Shown here piece by piece: positions 22,250-35,047 of a DNA stretch of 64,000 nucleotides. The position numbers and the translations under genes are program-made. Origin of the DNA: Solanum dulcamara (Eukaryota; Streptophyta; Magnoliopsida; Solanales; Solanaceae); the NCBI RefSeq assembly GCF_947179165.1, contig NC_077242.1, forward strand, positions 51,531,097 to 51,595,096, in the 5' to 3' direction. The notes beneath the pieces were generated by a model. That model was not told where the DNA came from. It was given only the letters and a program-made list of their open reading frames with translations, and did not search any database. Within the stretch, counting starts at the first letter, position 1; each line of letters begins with the position of its first letter.

Positions 22250-24855
22250 AACATTAATATTCTTGATAACAGTGTATTGAAATTGTCAGTGTATATCTCC
22301 CTCCACCAATTTCCAGATGACTATATCATTGAGGCCAGCTGGTAGGTTTGTGCACTAAATTGGCATCCATTCATTTTAGCTTTATATTAGTATACGTACC
22401 CGTGCGTTGCGTATTGGGAGACTGAAGAAAATGCCGCCCAGTGTAGCAGGCTCTCTTGCAAGAAATCTGGACGGACACGGGACTAAGGCCTTGCCGATTG
22501 AGAGCAGTAGTAAACTAACTGCGGATGAAAATAAATCAATATATAAGTTTAGTTTTTGTCTAAATTTGACCATAATAAATTTTAGCATAATTTTTTAAAA
22601 AATCATTTAAAATCATAAATACACTCACACAATCTATATTATCCTCTTGTTAGAATAATGAAGATATAAAATAATTCAATCGTTAGATTAAAAAATAAAA
22701 TGTAGCTAAGAAAAGTCCTATGATTATGATAATGCTAAGCATAATAAAATTAAGAAGTTTTAATCACTTGAATATCAAATTGTAGCCATGCTATTCAAAT
22801 TTTTAAATTTTGTCTTTCAATTTTTCTAAAAATCATAAATCAATTATATTATATCTTTTAAAAAAATTATATAATTATATAGTATTTTAGTACTATATAA
22901 TTGTTATAGTTGAACAATATTTTAATAAATAAAATTTATTTTCAAATTTATTTCAAATAACACATTGAACGGACAATGATATATAAAAAAGATAGTATTA
23001 TAACGTTTAATTTTTATTGCAATAAAAATTCATTAAGAAAATATTCAAAATTAGTGAGAAAAAAAGTTATTGCATATGCATAAGTTATCAAAATTTTAGG
23101 AAATATATTTTATAAGTATTGTTATCATTGGAAGGAAATAACCAATTTCAAAGTAAATATTTTCTCCAAATTCATCATCACTATGTATAATAATATTTTT
23201 GCTTAATGTGAGTACTAAGTAGATAACCTTTGTTCAGTAAAAGTATTTAACTCAAATATTTATTTTATATCAAAAATTTATTCTTCTATCTTACATACTC
23301 TATTAGATATATCTATAGATTTGAGTCTTAAAAAATAATTGATATGCATAAAAATATACAATAGTATTTTCATCAATTATACCAAAATTGCAAGTGATAT
23401 TTTCTCACGAATAATGCTATAGAAGATAATTTTTTTTGATAGTGTCATTACATTATTCCAATTATTCTATTACTTAACTATGCTAATGATATTCTTCAAA
23501 TGTAAATACTACTTTATAAAAAAAAGTAATATTTGCAGCTCTAAATAATATAAAATTTGAATTATTTTTTGTGATGATATCTTTTTTTAGTGAAAACGAA
23601 AAAAGCAAGTGAAATTCTACTTGAATACAAAAGTTGTTTGCCTACACAATAATCACGCCAAAGTCTTCCTTGGAGGATCAATTCCTTAAATCTCTTGTTG
23701 ATGTGTGTCTTGAACACCTACCTATCAAGACCATCAAACATCATAATGCACCAATGCAAACGATGTATACAAGAACATGGCTTACACACATCAAAAATTT
23801 ATTAGTATCATATCATTTGAATATCACATGCATTTAGTATTACTTCTATGATAGATAAAGTTAAATACAAATGAAAAAAAATATTTTTTTTATATATATA
23901 TTTTTTCCAGTAAGATAGTGCAAAGATAACATCAAGTCCCATTAAATATAACAATCTATTATAAGTAAACAAAATTAAATAAAAACAACTGATATGAATT
24001 CAATATATCGATAGATAGTATTTGTGTTAGGAGTCATCCTTATAAATTTCTCAAGTCAATATTTAATACTTTTTCGATAAGCCAAAATAAATTAAAATTA
24101 CTCAACAATTACCATCTCTATTAATATATGTTAAAAATTAAGAATTTATTGTGCAAATTCTTATTTTATATACAATAACAAAAACTATACACATGTAGGC
24201 GTAGAGTTGTTTAGTCTTCACCTTCATTAACTTAAGTAAATTAGCAAATGTCATATTTTTGCCATATCTAGTATTACTCTTATTCTCTTTTTTACTTCTC
24301 ATTTACCTTGTGCTAAGATTGAAACTATACACAAAAATAAGAGACATGAATTAAATAGTGAACCAACTATCTAAATTTCAAATATATGAAATATAAATAC
24401 ATACCTCTGGCCATTACTTCAAAGTAGATTTGATGTTGCTTTTCTACTCCAAGAATCCTCCAATACCTATGATGCTTAGACAGAGATTGTACCTCTATGT
24501 AATACTCTTCCCCGCATTCGATATAGCAATTTGGCAATATATACTTTCGAACAAAAATCACAAACAAAGCAAAAATAAATGTTAATCATAATTCATATAT
24601 TTGACAGTGAATACGAAAATATCCTCTAATTTCTTTATTGTCGATGAATCGAGAGCGTGAAGATCTTTTATTTGAAATGGCTAGTTCTTGAAAAATTATG
24701 TTTAACACTCCTCTTTATTATTTACCAATGGAGGACCTTTTAATTGTTTGATACATTGAATTTAATTTGAAGTAAGAAATATAACCGTGCATGTGTTTGG
24801 AAGTTGGGGGGGGGGGGTAGCGGGGGATAGGGACGTACAGTTTTTTTTTGCATAT

Positions 24856-24891
<36 letters not shown>

Positions 24892-25063
24892 TTTAGACAT
24901 AATTTTTTAATCCTAAATTGTTGTTAGATAAACTTAGAAAAAGCTGTTAAATTGAAAGAAAGCGGCTTGAATCTCTGCTTTAAAAAGAATTTTTAATTTA
25001 TGATTTTGTTGAAAAATAAAATTATGGTACAAATTTGATAACTGTGAGTACATGCGTGTTTGT
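22250..25063. other. AT-rich intergenic region downstream of the phosphatase gene
   Basis: The first 130 bp probably hold the 3' untranslated region. A GC-richer block at about 22398-22530 has an open frame on the plus strand (PPSVAGSLARNLDGHGTKAL) and stands out in composition; I do not recognise it. At about 24405-24550 the minus strand has a possible exon (YYIEVQSLSKHHRYWRILG) followed by a gtatgtattt splice-donor-like sequence, also unrecognised. A frame at 23634-23837 is equally unassigned. The rest is low-complexity AT-rich DNA. Confidence 0.45.
24805..24895. repeat. Poly-G run followed by AT and GA microsatellites
   Basis: A run of about 12 G is followed by tagc, five G, ata and three G. 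Further on is a TA run (about 24856-24875) and then a GA run. The sequence catgtgtttg...gggggatag has a weaker echo near 25050-25080 (catgcgtgtttg...gtgggggtaag), which suggests a local duplication. Confidence 0.7.
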
Positions 25064-25104
25064 AGGGTAGTGGGGGTAAGAGGAACGTGCTAAGTTAGTT
25101 TTAT

Positions 25105-25200
25105 ATTTTAGTTTATTTTGTCTCTCCATTTTCCTTTTTGTAGATGTGTTTATTTTTCAAACCAAATTCTAAATAATTTATATTCTAATTTAAATTTAAA
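25105..25200. repeat. Outlying copy of the local repeat at 41226-42070
   Basis: The words ctctccattttccttttt, tagatgtgtttatttttcaa and accaaattctaaataattta occur here and again near 41285, 41750 and in related form further right. This copy lies immediately left of the GC-richer mitochondrial-like segment. Confidence 0.7.
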
Positions 25201-25257
25201 TAAAATTTTATAATAAACAAACAAATTTTAGTTCAAGGAGAAAAAAAATGAAATTAC

Positions 25258-26145
25258 TTAGTTGGATCTTCAGACTTTTTCCATGATATTTTCATCCAGT
25301 TGTATGTCTGGTTCACTAGGTTCTACCACTGTTGGGCTCAATCATGGTCAAGCGATAGTTTCACGATCCGGACCAGCAACTTCTTGGGAGTAGGGGCATA
25401 AAAGCTTGCCTACCTTCCTTGGGAATACCACCTCGCACTGGTTTATGCGGTATCCTGGCCAACCAAGGGTTCTAGAGACAATTCATTCTTCCTAGTCCAT
25501 GTGTTGTTTGCAAGCGAACCCAATAATGCCAGGAGGCAGGTCACGGAAGGATAAGACGGCGCCTCGCATATGGATAGTAAGAGGGCTCGAATAAATTTCT
25601 TGGGATCCTCTTCTTTTCGAACTACAAACATGGGAATCATTGAAATAACCTGGAAACCTCTCCCGACAATTGGAGAAGGGAAGCCTTCCACAGGATAAGA
25701 AACTGTAGAGGATCGACGAAGCTGAGAGCGGGATCTAAGCTTTTTCACGGAGTCTGCTTCCATAGTTTCTTGAGCGGCAACCACCTTGCGTCCCAATCTT
25801 CTCGACTTTCTTTGGTGCAAAAGCGGCTGGGAGGAAGGTTGGCGGGTTGCTCTGCTGCTGGTTGACCTCCAATGAAATTATCATCCATGTGCAAGCTGCT
25901 GCAATCGCCTATCAAAATAGGGTAATGATTATACACCTCTTACCACATGCTTTCCATGAGGTAGTAAAGCCAAAAGTTTGGATCTACGAGCTTTTTCAGC
26001 CCAAAAATGCTTTTGAGGAAGAAGAAAAAGAGTAGAACGAGCCTCGTGACTAGCTATCCTTATTCTCCTTCCAAGGATATTTAGGAATATGGGTGCGGGA
26101 GGCTGAGGGACGATCAAAGGAGGCACAAGAGCTTGGTTTAAAAGG
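25258..26145. other. GC-richer segment, candidate nuclear insertion of mitochondrial DNA (left part)
   Basis: Composition shifts abruptly from about one third to nearly one half G+C, and the style of sequence (tcacgatccggaccagc, gcctaccttccttggga) is like plant mitochondrial spacer DNA. Open frames on the minus strand (for example 25443-25820, 125 codons) match nothing I recognise. The segment stops exactly at the Tekay-type 5' LTR, and a similar-looking segment resumes at 38499. The mitochondrial origin is a hypothesis from composition, not from a match. Confidence 0.35.
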
Positions 26146-28119
26146 TGTAATGACCTTGAGGGTGATTTTCAAAAATTTGCACAAAACACGCGTGAACAGT
26201 AACACGCGTGAACAGTAACTTTTTGGGCAGAAAATGCCCCTTTCTTCCCATTTCAATATTTTTCATCATTTGTTTAAGTTCTTGAACTCCTTGAGGTGAT
26301 TTGAGAAGAGATTTTTAAGGCAAAGTGTTGGGTAAGTAATTTTTGACCTAAACCCTTCCCTTTTCATTAATGTTTTGATGATTTTAACCCCTAAAGTTTA
26401 GTTTCAAACCCCAAAAATCTTTGTTTCTTTCCTAATTCGAATTTAAGGAAAATAGTAATTTCTAACTCATTTTAAGCTCTATTTTTATGGGTTTTTCAAC
26501 CATGAGTTCCTTATTACAAGTAGAATGTGATTGTCCAATAAATTTCCAGATTTGACCTTTTTCGGAAATAATTAATTTTTGGACTATTTTACCTCCGGTT
26601 CCGAAACCTATCAATATGGGTGTCATTGGACTCCTTGTGATGTGTATGTTTTATTGTTGATAGTGGATTATCAGTCCGAGCATTGAATTTGAGAGTTGCT
26701 TGTTCGATGGAGGTGTTCGAGTGCGATTTCGGCAATTGAGGTAGGTTTGGCTATCCTTCTTTGAGATTGAGATGGGGTAATTAGTCATTCATATGTTATA
26801 GAATTTGGGATGAGGTCGTGGTATGAGTTGAGAATGTTATATATATTGTGATGCCCGTGTGGAGGCTTATTTATTAATGTATTGCCATGTGGGGGTTATT
26901 TGTATTACATAGCCCGTGTGGAGGCCTTATTTGTTATCTTATTTGCTTTGAGAGCATGTGATTCATAATTTGCCTAAGAGAGAGGCTTGAGTATATTATT
27001 TGACTTGTGATGCTCACCTGAGAGGTTGAGTTGGGGTTTTTGAGAATGCTTGAGTATTGAAATATTATTGAGAAAAGGATGAATATTCCTATTACTATTT
27101 ATTGAGGGTGAATATCATGTGTAGGTTAAGTTTTGAGAAATTTGAACCTTCTACCACATGTGAGTTGAATATTACTTCCATGTCATATGAGTTTTGATGC
27201 ATTCAGCCTCATTCATCATAGAAGTTAAGAAATATGGAAATTCTTTTTGAGAAAAAAATGAAACACCTTTAAACCTTTGTATCTTGAGTCTCTGTTTGAG
27301 ACAGTATTATGGCAGGGTAGTGGATGCATTGTGATCCCTTGACCACGAGGAGGTGGCAAGGATAATGAGATATTATGATTGAGGTATATGGTTTGTGAGA
27401 CCCCCATGGGTCCTTCTTGGTAGCACAGCTCGGCAGGTGTATATGACAGGCTGTGTGACAGTCTTAATTCCACCGTACCACCACATTATTGCATCATCAT
27501 ATTGCATTACATTGCATTGATATCTGTGCTACTTGAATTATTTGATTAATTGCGATTATGAGCTGTTATTATGGGTTTACTTTACTCGCATCACTATATA
27601 TATATAAATTGGCGGCACCAATGCTGAAGTGGGACTTTTTTGTATGCAGGTGGAAGAGTTCCTTAGTTTATTTAATAGGTTTGATTAATTCCTTATACCC
27701 AGTCAGCTAAAACCTACTAAGTACATGTGAATTACTCACCCCTACTTCTGTATCCATTTTTGATGTAGATACTAGTCGGGGTACCTCCCATGGCAGTTGA
27801 TATTCTAGCAGATTGTGTATTCTCAGATTAGTGGTGAGGTCCCAGAATTCGGATCGTCACTAGTCTATCCTTATTTTTCAGTCTTTTGTATCATTCAGAG
27901 ACTTATATTGTATCTTCAGATTCGAACCTTGTATTAGATGCTCTTTATACTTATGACACCAGGTTTTGGGAAAAATTTCTCTTTATTGTTTTTCTTTTTA
28001 TTTAAATTGTGGCATCAGTTTCCCCTTTGAGAGTCTTGTATGAGTTTTATTTTTAGGGTTACATATTAGATTGGGTTTTGAGATGTGTGCCATCATGACC
28101 TCAATTTTGGGTCGTGAAA
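26146..28119 (+). repeat. 5' LTR of the Tekay-type element
   Basis: The LTR begins tgtaatgaccttgagggt and ends gggtcgtgaaa (expected ...gtgaca). It is colinear with the 3' LTR over its full length, with scattered substitutions and small indels. Two tandem acgcgtgaacagtaac words occur near its start, and repeated cccgtgtggagg words in the middle. Confidence 0.88.
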
Positions 28120-28121
28120 AA

Positions 28122-28134
28122 TTAGTATCAGAGC
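28122..28134 (+). promoter_or_regulatory. Primer-binding site, tRNA-Met type
   Basis: The sequence ttagtatcagagc immediately follows the 5' LTR and differs by one base from the standard tggtatcagagc core complementary to initiator tRNA-Met. Confidence 0.8.
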
Positions 28135-28326
28135 ACTATGTTCACCAGTCTCATAAGTTAAAGAGCAGGGTGTCTAGTAGAGTCTTGCAGATCGGTACGT
28201 AGATGTCCATACTTATCTTCGAGAGTCTACAAGATACTTAATAGGAGGATTTCCTTATTTTTACTCCATTCATGCAATTTATTCATATCAAGTGTTGTAT
28301 ACCTCTAATCTATTCCTTCTGCGCAG

Positions 28327-29737
28327 ATGGTGAGGACTAGAGCTACAATTACTGAGGGTAAGGCTGCACCTGCTGCCCCGAGGCCCAGTACGCGGGCGAG
28401 GTAGAGGATGTGGTGGATTCAGGGGATGAGACCAAGTGAGGGGAGCGGCACCTGCTCATAGATGAGCTAGAGATCCATCATCTAAGCCCATGTACGAGCA
28501 TGAGGATGACTTGGAGCAGAAGACTGAGAAGTAGAGGCCATCCCAGCCTCCTATGGTTCCCGATAGTGCTCCGATGCTTCAGGAGCTACTGGTTCGATTA
28601 TTGGCTATACTGGATGGTGTTCCTACCTCTGGTATTCTTCCAAGTAGCGTAGGTTCTCCTATCATAGTTGGTGCTACACCGCCAGTTCAGGGGCCTAGTG
28701 TAGGATTTCATACTCCTGGTTCTTCTTTAGTGCCTTCTATTGCACTTCTGAGATTTGCAGCTCCGCCAATTTTTGCTAGTGCTTCCATATCGATAGATGA
28801 GCAAAAGAGCTTCAAGAGGTTTATTCGATTGGCACCTCCAAGGTTTGATGGTACAGTCGGAGAGAAAGCCTATGACTTTTTGACTGAGTGCCAAGACAGG
28901 TTGTTCAACCTAGGCATCTTAGAGGCACATGGAGTAGCTTACACTTCATATCAATTTGTGGGAGTAGCCAAGGAGTGGTGGAGGTCGGTTCTTGCCCTAG
29001 ACATATTGATTCTCCTATGATGAGTTGAGAATAGTTTACTGAGATGTTCCTTGAGAGATTTGTGCCTTATAACCTCCGTGATCAGCGTAGGGATGAGTTT
29101 GATAGACTGGAGCAGGGCTCCCTATTTGTATCTGAGTACGAGACTCGCTTTCATGAGTTATCTTATTATGCTATGTAGAGTATTCCCACTAAGTTCGAGT
29201 GGATTCGCAAGCTAGTGAAGGGATTCGCCAATTATCTCCAGGAGGCTACAACTTCTTTTGTACTGTCTAGAGGTATATTTCAGAGTATTATTGATCATAC
29301 CAGGATGATAGAGAGTATCCGACGTACTAGACAGGGCGGGGCCAAGAGGTTCCGTCAGCAGGGTCAGTTCATCGGTCATTCCTCCAAGGGCAGAGAATAT
29401 TCGGGTTCAGGAACCCATGGTTATCAGGGAAGACCGGTCCAAGCAGCTATTCAGGGTTCTTCGAGCTTCGGAGGCCATTTTGACACTTCTGGTTATCCCC
29501 CACGGGGTTCAGGTCCTCGAGGTTGTTATGTGTGTGATGAGTTTGGACATAAGATCCAAGATTGCCCCAAACGTGCTCCTTCTACTGGGCGGCCCCGGGC
29601 ACCAGTTGTTCATTCTACAGATGCTCCAGCTATTCGGGGTTCTTTGCAAAATACTAGAGGTGGCACCCGTGGTGCTAAGGGTGGAGAACGAGGTGGTACT
29701 CGTAGTGGTTCGCAGGCTAAAGGTGACCGTCAGTTAT
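28327..29737 (+). pseudogene. gag of the Tekay-type element
   Basis: The frame opens with MVRTRATITEG at 28327 and soon breaks at stops. The capsid-like retrotransposon gag domain is recognisable from about 28830 (PPRFDGTVGEKAYDFL, then EWWRSVLA) through 29270 (FVPYNLRD, then VSEYETRFHEL). The basic tail ends in a CCHC zinc knuckle, CYVCDEFGHKIQDC, at 29527-29568. Stops at about 28408, 29018 and 29176 break it. The intact protein packages element RNA in cytoplasmic particles. Confidence 0.85.
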
Positions 29738-30099
29738 GCTATGCTATACCAGGTAGATATGAGGTAGAAGCCTCTGATGCAGTTATTACAGGTATTGTTC
29801 CAGTTTGCCATCGTTCTGCTTCAGTATTATTTGACCTAGGGTCTATCTATTCTTATGTTTCAACTTATTTTGATATGGGTATTGATTATGTGAGTGAGTT
29901 CCTTGATGTGCCTATTACTATTTCTACCTCGGTAGGTGAATCTTTAGTAGTGGATTGGGTATACAAGGGATGTTTGGTGATATTTTCAGGTAGAGAGACC
30001 CGTGCAGACTTGATTTTATTAGAAATGCTTGATTTTGATGTGATACTGGGTATGGACTGGTTATCTCCTTATCATACTATATTATTTTATTATGCAAAG
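29738..30099 (+). pseudogene. Protease domain of the Tekay-type element, interrupted
   Basis: The aspartic protease region follows gag. The catalytic motif, normally D-S/P-G-S/T, reads LFDLGSIYSYVS at about 29825. The segment ILGMDWLSPYHTILFYYAK ends at 30099, where the nested solo LTR begins; the reading continues beyond it at 33787 ([11 protein letters not shown]). Confidence 0.8.
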
Positions 30100-33000
30100 T
30101 ATCATGACTCAACCCCGTAGGCCACGATTGGGGTCCCACCCCCGTATACCCACCTATCAGTTGTAGTCAAATTGAACCATGAATAAGGTGATACTACTCA
30201 CACAAAATCCCAATGAGTTAAAACTTTTTCGTGTACGTATGGCCTCCTTCACTTGTCTCATAACACATAAGGGCATGCAAGCCGACAAGGCTGCTATAAC
30301 AAAAAAAACATTCACAACATGCCGTATAGGCACAATCAAAATGAACTCACAAATAACCCACATCCATATGTCTACAGACCTCTAGGAATAGTAACAGCAA
30401 CATATGGCGGGATAGGGCCACGCCGTACCCCTGAATGTACAAATATATATATTTAGTGACCAGTATCAAAAATTAGGCTCCAGAACAGTGAAGCACTTCC
30501 GACATAGCTGAGAGGAACTCCTAAGCTGACGGATCTCCAGAAAGAACATCTGTACCTACGGGCATGAAATGCAGCCCCCCCCTCCGAGAAAAGGAGGGTC
30601 AATACGATATATGTACTGAGTATGTAAAGCATAACACATCGTAACTGAGACCATAACTGAAATAGGGATGCAGGGGATAAGTATAATAATTAACAAATTA
30701 CTGTACCTACACCTTAAGACACGTAATCCTATACATCATCATATACTGTGTCCGGCCCTCTAGTGAACTCAGTGTTATAATCATATTCTCATATTCACAT
30801 ATCATTGTATCATCATGTATTTCATTTCATCATATCATCGTATACGGTATCATATCATTGTATACGGTATCATATCATCGTATACGATATCATATCTTCG
30901 TATACGGTATAACCTTATCACGTATGTCATAAATTACACCCAGTTCACTGCGGGGCTCGGGGTCACAATGTATCACTCTAATCTCATAAGCATGCCTACA
31001 TAAAGTATCCGGCCCTTTAGTGAGGGACTCGGTGAATGGAGTGGTGTACGTCTATAGCGTACCATCATAATATTCATACGTACCCGGCCCTCTAAGGAGG
31101 GACTCGGTGTTCCTTCCTTATTTCGCCACATATACTATCACATTATAGCCGGCCTGGGACTCGATGAATAATCGTATCGTCATAACATATAACATATACC
31201 ACACCTCACGTACGACATCGTCTCCTCATGCGTGGAACTATACACATCCGGCCCGGGACGCGGTGAAAGAAGTAGTAAAACTATGCATGATAATATTCCC
31301 GGCCCATCGTGGGACTCGAGGAAGGATGGGTTATAGTATACACGAGTAGAGTAGTGAGAAACCATATACAACTAAGTCATTGTTTGAGACTCGATGAAAT
31401 AGTCAAGTGAACCATCACCTGAAGACCAGGAAGGTACTTATCTGAAGTGCCCTTTAGATGTCATTATGGCTTACATCATTTGGGGCTTCAGGAATCACAG
31501 ACATGCATCAAGACAATGCCACGCAGTTTATGCAATCAGAAATATAATTATGCAGTCAGAGACACGATTATGCAATCAGAGACACAATTATGAAATCAGA
31601 GACACAGTTATGAAATCAGAGACATTGATCGTTTCAGAGCCTTCAAGAAAAGGAGCTTGTATCTCCACTTACTATTCACTATATAGAAGGCTCGAGAATA
31701 ATAGTTTGGCTACTTTCAGACTTTAAATGGTCAGAAGTGACTACAAGTCACGAGTTACTCTCAGGGCTCATAAATGGAATTACCTCTAAACCCATATCAT
31801 ATATCGTTTTACTTAAAATTAAGTCATTCTAAAGGAAAGAAGAGATAGGCTTTACATGTACTGGTTTTCATCACATAGAAGACTTAAAGGCAACAACTCA
31901 GCTATTACAGGAGTTCTAACATCAAAAAGTAAAGAAGTGTTTCGACTTATATTCAGGGCTTTATGAATGGATTGAATACCACATATCATATACATATCCT
32001 TCATAACTTACATCTAAGACATGCCAAAAGAAAAGAAGGATAGCTCTACATACTTATTCCAAAAACATGCCACAAGAAAGCTTCACATACCTTGTCTGAG
32101 TTATTCCTTATCCTGTTTGCTCCGTCATCCTTTGAACCTATCCAACAGGAGATTAATATGAATATAAACTCTTCTTAACTTTCCAACATCTTAGGTTACA
32201 CCTTAGTATTAATGGAATCTATTTCCTTAGTCGTTTCCTCGACTAGTTCTTTAGTTTGTTAAGGCGTTAACGAAAATTGGGCAGCACCTCCCCTATAATG
32301 TGCCCTATCCAAATTTTCAATTAGGTCCCTAATACCTACATCCAACCAACAACAACAACCTGCAGCAATTCACACCAACAATATATAACATAAACTCCAA
32401 ACAACATAATCAAAAATACGATATCACAATAGGGCGTCTAGCCTTTATTTTGTAACGCCTTTAATTATATGCAACGAGGGGTCAAGTGGATTCAACCAGA
32501 AGAACCCTAACCCACATTATAACATATTTAGGACCTTCAACAGCATATCACACCCCTGTAGCAGCAACTCACAAGAACAATGCATTACTTCGATGATAAT
32601 TCGACTATAACGACTATGATTTAGCTTATATCGAACGCCAAACTTTTAAAACCTTTTACCCAACTTCCAGCAGCCCCAAAGGTGTGTAATACACCCTATA
32701 ATAATATCATAAACTTCAAATTAGAGGGTAAGACCTTACCTTACCCGAAATTAGCCAAAACTAACTAAAACTTGCTTCGAAAATCTTTTGCCCTGCTGAA
32801 ATGGAGCGGACTGTTTTTGACACTTCTTCGCTTCCCCAAATTAAAATTTTATGTTATTAAACATCATTATACAGCTGAGGGACACTTCAAATAATTAATG
32901 CACGGAACGAAACCTGGAAGCTTACCCCAAAAGGGCCAAACCCGTAGCCCTCCTTTTTGCCCCTCTACGTTTTTCTCTTCTTCTTTTCTTCCAAATTTCC

Positions 33001-33781
33001 AATCGTAAATCTGAATTTTTTATTCCATAAACATCATAAATCAAATATATACATATCCACGTACATAGGGAACACCGTGGATAATTAATTCATGGAAGAA
33101 AAGTGAAGAACTTACCTTAATTTCCTCCAATTTGTGGCTGCTCTTGTGATCTCTCTTTCTCTCACGTTTCTCTCATTCACTTGGCTGATTTTTGGACTCC
33201 AAATTAATTAAGAGTCATTAACATACATATATAGGGTCCCTTAGGAAGTGACACATGTCAGCCCCTAAGGGTGACACGTGTCAAGCCCTTATTGGGCCAT
33301 GGATCCACCCTTTCAAGGAGGGGCTGCCATGTGGTAGTAGGGCCAGCCTCCCCCAAGCAGGTGGGTCACCTACTTGAACCCAAGTAGGTGGGTCACCTGC
33401 TTGCTTAGGTGCTTCCACGTGTCACCCTCCCATTGGCTGCCCCGCGTAATTGTTTTCTCTTCCTCGTAGATTCGTAATCTTGTCTTATTTTAAGAGCCGA
33501 TGTAATCCATACTATGTAAGCTTGATATATCCTTAAACAACTTAAGTGTATAAGACTCTTAAATTAGTGGCTTACATAGGTAAATCGAGTCCTACGACTC
33601 ATTTCTTAGCCTCCAACTCTTTCTAGATTCGTATGACTCTATTTCCAACCTTCCTTCTCACGAGGTATCACAATCTTTTTTCCTTAGAGTTGTTTGATGG
33701 TGTCATAGCTTATTCAGATCGCATGATAGTGTCTAAGGAACTTAAGAAGACGTTCCAAGCTCGAGAGTGCGGGGTTTAACA
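30100..33781 (-). mobile_element. Nested 3.7-kb solo LTR of another gypsy family
   Basis: It interrupts the protease reading frame precisely. On the minus strand it starts tgttaaaccccgcactctcg and ends gggttgagtcatgata (expected ...tgaca). The neighbouring pentamers, caaag (30095-30099) and taaat (33782-33786), share three positions and look like a decayed target duplication: the protease frame resumes directly after the right one. No gag or pol is visible, so it is a solo LTR. Internal arrays include four 20-bp copies at 30831-30910 (gtatacggtatcatatcatc), about five 20-bp copies at 31530-31626, and six spaced cggccc...ggactcggtg words at 30750-31330. Confidence 0.72.
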
Positions 33782-33786
33782 TAAAT

Positions 33787-34395
33787 ACCATGACCTTAGC
33801 TTATCCCGGGTTACCTAGCTTGGTATGGAAGGGTAATCCGAGTTTGTATCCTAAAGGAGTGATATCTTATATTTGTGATCGTCGCTTGATGGATAAGAGT
33901 TGTTTGTCTTATTTGGCTCATGTACGTGATCTCACTACGGAGTCATCGCCTATAGAGACTACGAGGGTGGTGAGAAAGTTTATGGATGTATTTCCTACAG
34001 ACTTGTCGGGAGTTCCTCCTGACCGTGATATCAATTTTGTGATTAATTTGGAGCCTAACACTAAACCCATCTCTATTTCTCCTTATCGAATGGCTCCGGC
34101 AGAATTGAAGGAGTTGAAAGAACAATTGGAAGATTTATTAAAGAAGGGGTTTATTAGACCTAATATATCACCGTGGGGTGCACCGGTTTTATTTGGGAAG
34201 AAGAAAAATGGTACTATGAGAATGTGTATTGACTATCGATAGTTGAAAAAAGTCACTATAAAGAACAAGTATCCTCTCCCTCGCATTGATGATTTATTTG
34301 AACAGCTTTAGGGTGCATCGGTATTCTCAAATATTGATTTGAGGTCGAGTTACCATCAGTTGAGAGTTCGGGAATCTGATATCCCAAAGACTGCA
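33787..34395 (+). pseudogene. Protease end and N-terminal half of reverse transcriptase
   Basis: The frame carries the linker and then the reverse-transcriptase fingers: [30 protein letters not shown] and [11 protein letters not shown]. After a stop it continues as LPRIDDLF and [14 protein letters not shown]. At about 34395, after IPKTA, the sequence jumps straight to the region before RNase H. The palm with the YxDD catalytic box is missing (about 130 residues by comparison with the family). Confidence 0.85.
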
Positions 34396-34921
34396 TCGGT
34401 TTGTTCAAGGATTCTCTTCTATTGCAGCCCCATTGACTAGGCTAACTCAAAATACCGTGGTATTTCAATGGACTGATGAGTGTGAGGCGAGCTTTCAAAA
34501 GCTCAAGGAATTATTCACTTCAGCACCTATTCTAGCCTTACCCGAAGAGGGCATGGTATTTATTGTGTTTTGTGATACTTCGAGAGTTGACTTGGTTGGT
34601 GTATTTATGCAAAAAGGTAGAGTTATAACTTATGCTTCTCGACAGTTGAAGGTACATGAGAAGAACTATCCTACCCATGACTTAGAATTAGCAGCGGTGG
34701 TGTTTGTTCTGAAGTTGTAGAGGCATCATCTCTATGGAATGTATTGTGAGGTCTATACTGACCACCGTAGCCTTAAGTATATCTTTTCTCAGCCGAATCT
34801 GAACATGCGGCAGCGTAGGTGGTTAGAGTTATTGAAAGACTATGATATCACCATACTTTATCATCCAGGCAAAGCTAATATGGTAGAGGATGCCTTGAGT
34901 CGCAAAGCAGTTAGCATGTAG
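34396..34921 (+). pseudogene. RNase H domain of the Tekay-type element
   Basis: The reading runs from [18 protein letters not shown] through the RNase H core ([48 protein letters not shown]) to [17 protein letters not shown]. In the first core strand the usual Asp of the DAS motif reads DTS, so the Asp is retained. A stop at about 34718 splits the frame. Confidence 0.85.
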
Positions 34922-35047
34922 TTTGTCCTTCCTTAAGGCTGTTGAGAGGCCTTTGGCGTTGGAGGTTCAGTCATTGGCTAGACAATTGGTCCGACTTGAT
35001 ATTTCTACACATCATGGTATTTTGGCCTTTGTAAGGCTAGGTCTACT

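Noticed and set aside
30157..31726. Several short open frames in both directions in the nested LTR
   Set aside because: They lie in tandem arrays within LTR sequence and show no protein-like features or family motifs.
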